Below are positions 6,300 to 7,759 of a stretch of DNA of 7,759 bases, one piece after another (the stretch's first letter is position 1; every line of letters begins with the position of its first letter). The notes under the pieces are model-generated. The model made no database searches, was not told the DNA's origin, and worked only from the letters and a program-made list of their open reading frames with translations. The DNA is from Chromatiales bacterium (lineage in GTDB: Bacteria; Pseudomonadota; Gammaproteobacteria; UBA6429; Thiohalophilaceae). The stretch is taken from NCBI GenBank assembly GCA_027001895.1, contig JALTLP010000033.1:1-7759 (forward strand), written 5' to 3'. Position numbers and translations under genes: made by a program.

Positions 6300-6306
6300 T
6301 TATAGA

Positions 6307-7759
6307 TTGTCAGATTTGTCCCATATCCGTAATTTTTCCATTATTGCCCATATCGATCACGGCAAATCGACCATTGCCGACCGCTTTATCCAGGTATGTG
6401 GGGGGTTAAGTGAGCGTGATATGGAAGCCCAGGTACTTGATTCAATGGATCTGGAAAAAGAGCGCGGTATTACCATTAAAGCACAAAGTGTAACGCTTGA
6501 TTACCATGCCAAAGACGGTAAGACCTACCAGTTAAATTTTATTGATACTCCGGGACACGTTGATTTTAGCTACGAAGTTTCCCGTTCACTGGCAGCCTGT
6601 GAAGGAGCCCTGTTGGTCGTTGATGCTTCGCAGGGCGTTGAAGCTCAAAGCGTGGCAAACTGCTACACCGCTATCGATCAGGGGCTGGAAGTCTTACCGG
6701 TTCTGAACAAAATCGATCTGCCTGCTGCTGAACCAGAACGGGTCAGCCAGGAAATTGAAGACATTATCGGCATTGAAGCCCATGATGCTTTGCACGTCAG
6801 CGCCAAGTCGGGTGTTGGTATCGACGAGCTGTTGGAAATGCTGGTTAAGCGCATACCCGCACCACAAGGTGATACCGAAGCTCCGTTACAGGCCCTTATT
6901 ATTGATTCCTGGTTTGACAGTTACGTGGGTGTTATTTCACTTGTACGAATAGTGCAGGGCTCACTGAGTGCAAAGCAAAAAATTACCATGATGGCCGCCG
7001 GTCGCAGCTATCTTGTTGATCAGGTGGGTGTTTTTACTCCTAAGCGCACACCAACAGATGCCTTAAAAGCGGGCGAGGTTGGCTACATTATTGCCGGTAT
7101 CAAGGAAATTGACGGTGCGCCAGTAGGCGACACCATTACTACAACTGCTAACCCGGCTAAAGAAGCATTGGGGGGGTTCAAGGCAGTACAACCGCAGGTT
7201 TTTGCCGGTTTGTTTCCGGTAGAAGGGGATGATTACGAAGCCCTGCGGGAAGCATTGGCCAAACTCAGGTTAAACGATGCAGCGCTGTTTTATGAACCTG
7301 AAACCTCCCAGGCACTCGGCTTTGGTTTCCGTTGTGGTTTTCTCGGGATGTTGCATATGGAAATTATCCAGGAACGTCTTGAACGCGAATATGATTTAAA
7401 CCTGATTACCACGGCACCCACCGTTGTTTTTGAAGTTAAAACAACAAAGGGTGAGATCGTAAAAATTGACAATCCTGCTGACTTACCTGAGCAGGTTCAT
7501 ATTGCAGAAATTCGTGAACCGATAGTTACCGCAACAATACTTGTACCGCAGGATTATGTGGGCAATGTAATGACACTGTGTATTGAAAAGCGGGGAGTGC
7601 AAAAAGACATGCAATACCTGGGTGCACAGGTGAGTATAATTTTTGAATTACCTTTGAATGAAATTGTACTGGACTTTTTTGACCGTTTAAAATCAGTAAG
7701 TCGGGGTTATGCTTCGTTAGACTATGAATTTACTCGTTTTCAGCAGGCAGATTTGGTTA
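6307..7759 (+). CDS. lepA: Elongation factor 4 LepA (3' end beyond window edge)
   Basis: Ribosome-binding translational GTPase (EF4), related to EF-G, that acts on stalled or back-translocating ribosomes and has been linked to 30S biogenesis. There are 484 codons here without a stop; the family has about 600, so the C-terminal domain is cut off by the window edge. GTPase motifs: P-loop AHIDHGKST at 14-22, switch I ERGITIKA at 52-59, DTPGH at 80-84 (catalytic histidine H84), NKID at 134-137 and SAK at 165-167. Downstream are domain II, the conserved GFGFRCGFLGMLHMEIIQ with EREYDLNLITTAPTV, and LDFFDRLKSVSRGYASLDYEF near the edge. The start is TTG 6307, giving SDLSHIRNFSIIAHIDHG after the initiator; TTG 6316 is a less likely alternative. 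lepA follows the sigma-E genes in E. coli too, usually with lepB downstream; that region is outside the window. Confidence 0.97.
   Translation, partial: MSDLSHIRNFSIIAHIDHGKSTIADRFIQVCGGLSERDMEAQVLDSMDLEKERGITIKAQSVTLDYHAKDGKTYQLNFIDTPGHVDFSYEVSRSLAACEGALLVVDASQGVEAQSVANCYTAIDQGLEVLPVLNKIDLPAAEPERVSQEIEDIIGIEAHDALHVSAKSGVGIDELLEMLVKRIPAPQGDTEAPLQALIIDSWFDSYVGVISLVRIVQGSLSAKQKITMMAAGRSYLVDQVGVFTPKRTPTDALKAGEVGYIIAGIKEIDGAPVGDTITTTANPAKEALGGFKAVQPQVFAGLFPVEGDDYEALREALAKLRLNDAALFYEPETSQALGFGFRCGFLGMLHMEIIQERLEREYDLNLITTAPTVVFEVKTTKGEIVKIDNPADLPEQVHIAEIREPIVTATILVPQDYVGNVMTLCIEKRGVQKDMQYLGAQVSIIFELPLNEIVLDFFDRLKSVSRGYASLDYEFTRFQQADLV

Noticed and set aside
6755..6952. 65-codon plus-strand ORF
   Set aside because: Out-of-frame shadow inside lepA.
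6400..7176. Poly-G runs of six (6400-6405) and seven (7170-7176) in lepA, as possible phase-variation tracts
   Set aside because: Both encode Gly-Gly positions fitting the LepA family and the frame is intact through both. Phase variation of this conserved factor is unlikely, so I read them as ordinary codon use.
7290..7472. 60-codon minus-strand ORF
   Set aside because: Antisense to a strongly conserved lepA segment (GFGFRCGFLGMLHMEIIQ).

Overview
The window is a compact, fully chromosomal-looking piece of a moderately AT-rich gammaproteobacterial genome. It carries the envelope-stress sigma factor operon in the order rpoE(algU)-rseA(mucA)-rseB(mucB)-rseC(mucC)-mucD(degP-like). This is flanked by a divergent nadB on the left and lepA on the right. 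Divergent nadB on one side and lepA downstream is the arrangement known from Escherichia coli (nadB / rpoE-rseABC-lepA). The degP-type protease as fifth gene is the Pseudomonas arrangement (algU-mucABCD). RseA is MucA-sized and LepA begins SDLSHIRN as I recall it in pseudomonads, which also points to Gammaproteobacteria. I cannot name the genus. There are no tRNA, rRNA, mobile-element, CRISPR or phage signals.

Layout. Positions 1-1597 (minus strand) hold nearly all of nadB (L-aspartate oxidase), cut at its C-terminus by the window edge. A 231-bp divergent intergenic region (1598-1828) follows. It contains candidate promoters for both directions and a possible small leader ORF that ends exactly at the rpoE start codon. 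Positions 1829-5916 (plus) are the five stress genes, with gaps of -11 to 38 nt. A small CxxC glutaredoxin-like gene (5940-6191) closes the apparent operon. A strong intrinsic terminator lies at 6257-6284. lepA (elongation factor 4) starts at 6307 and runs off the right edge. Both nadB and lepA are open at the window edge.

How the genes work together, from knowledge of the families. RpoE directs RNA polymerase to envelope-stress promoters. RseA is a single-pass inner-membrane anti-sigma factor that holds RpoE. RseB is a periplasmic sensor that shields RseA from proteolysis. RseC is a small membrane protein with a cysteine cluster and a modulatory role. MucD is the periplasmic serine protease/chaperone that removes damaged proteins and so lowers the inducing signal. 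The site-1 and site-2 proteases of the cascade (DegS/AlgW, RseP/MucP) are not in this window.

Nothing here is a clearly new system. The most interesting points are in control regions: the leader ORF abutting rpoE, with a sigma-E-like promoter placed so that it would skip that ORF's starts; the intrinsic terminator about 10 nt upstream of the lepA ribosome-binding site; and TTG as the best-supported start for both mucD and lepA.
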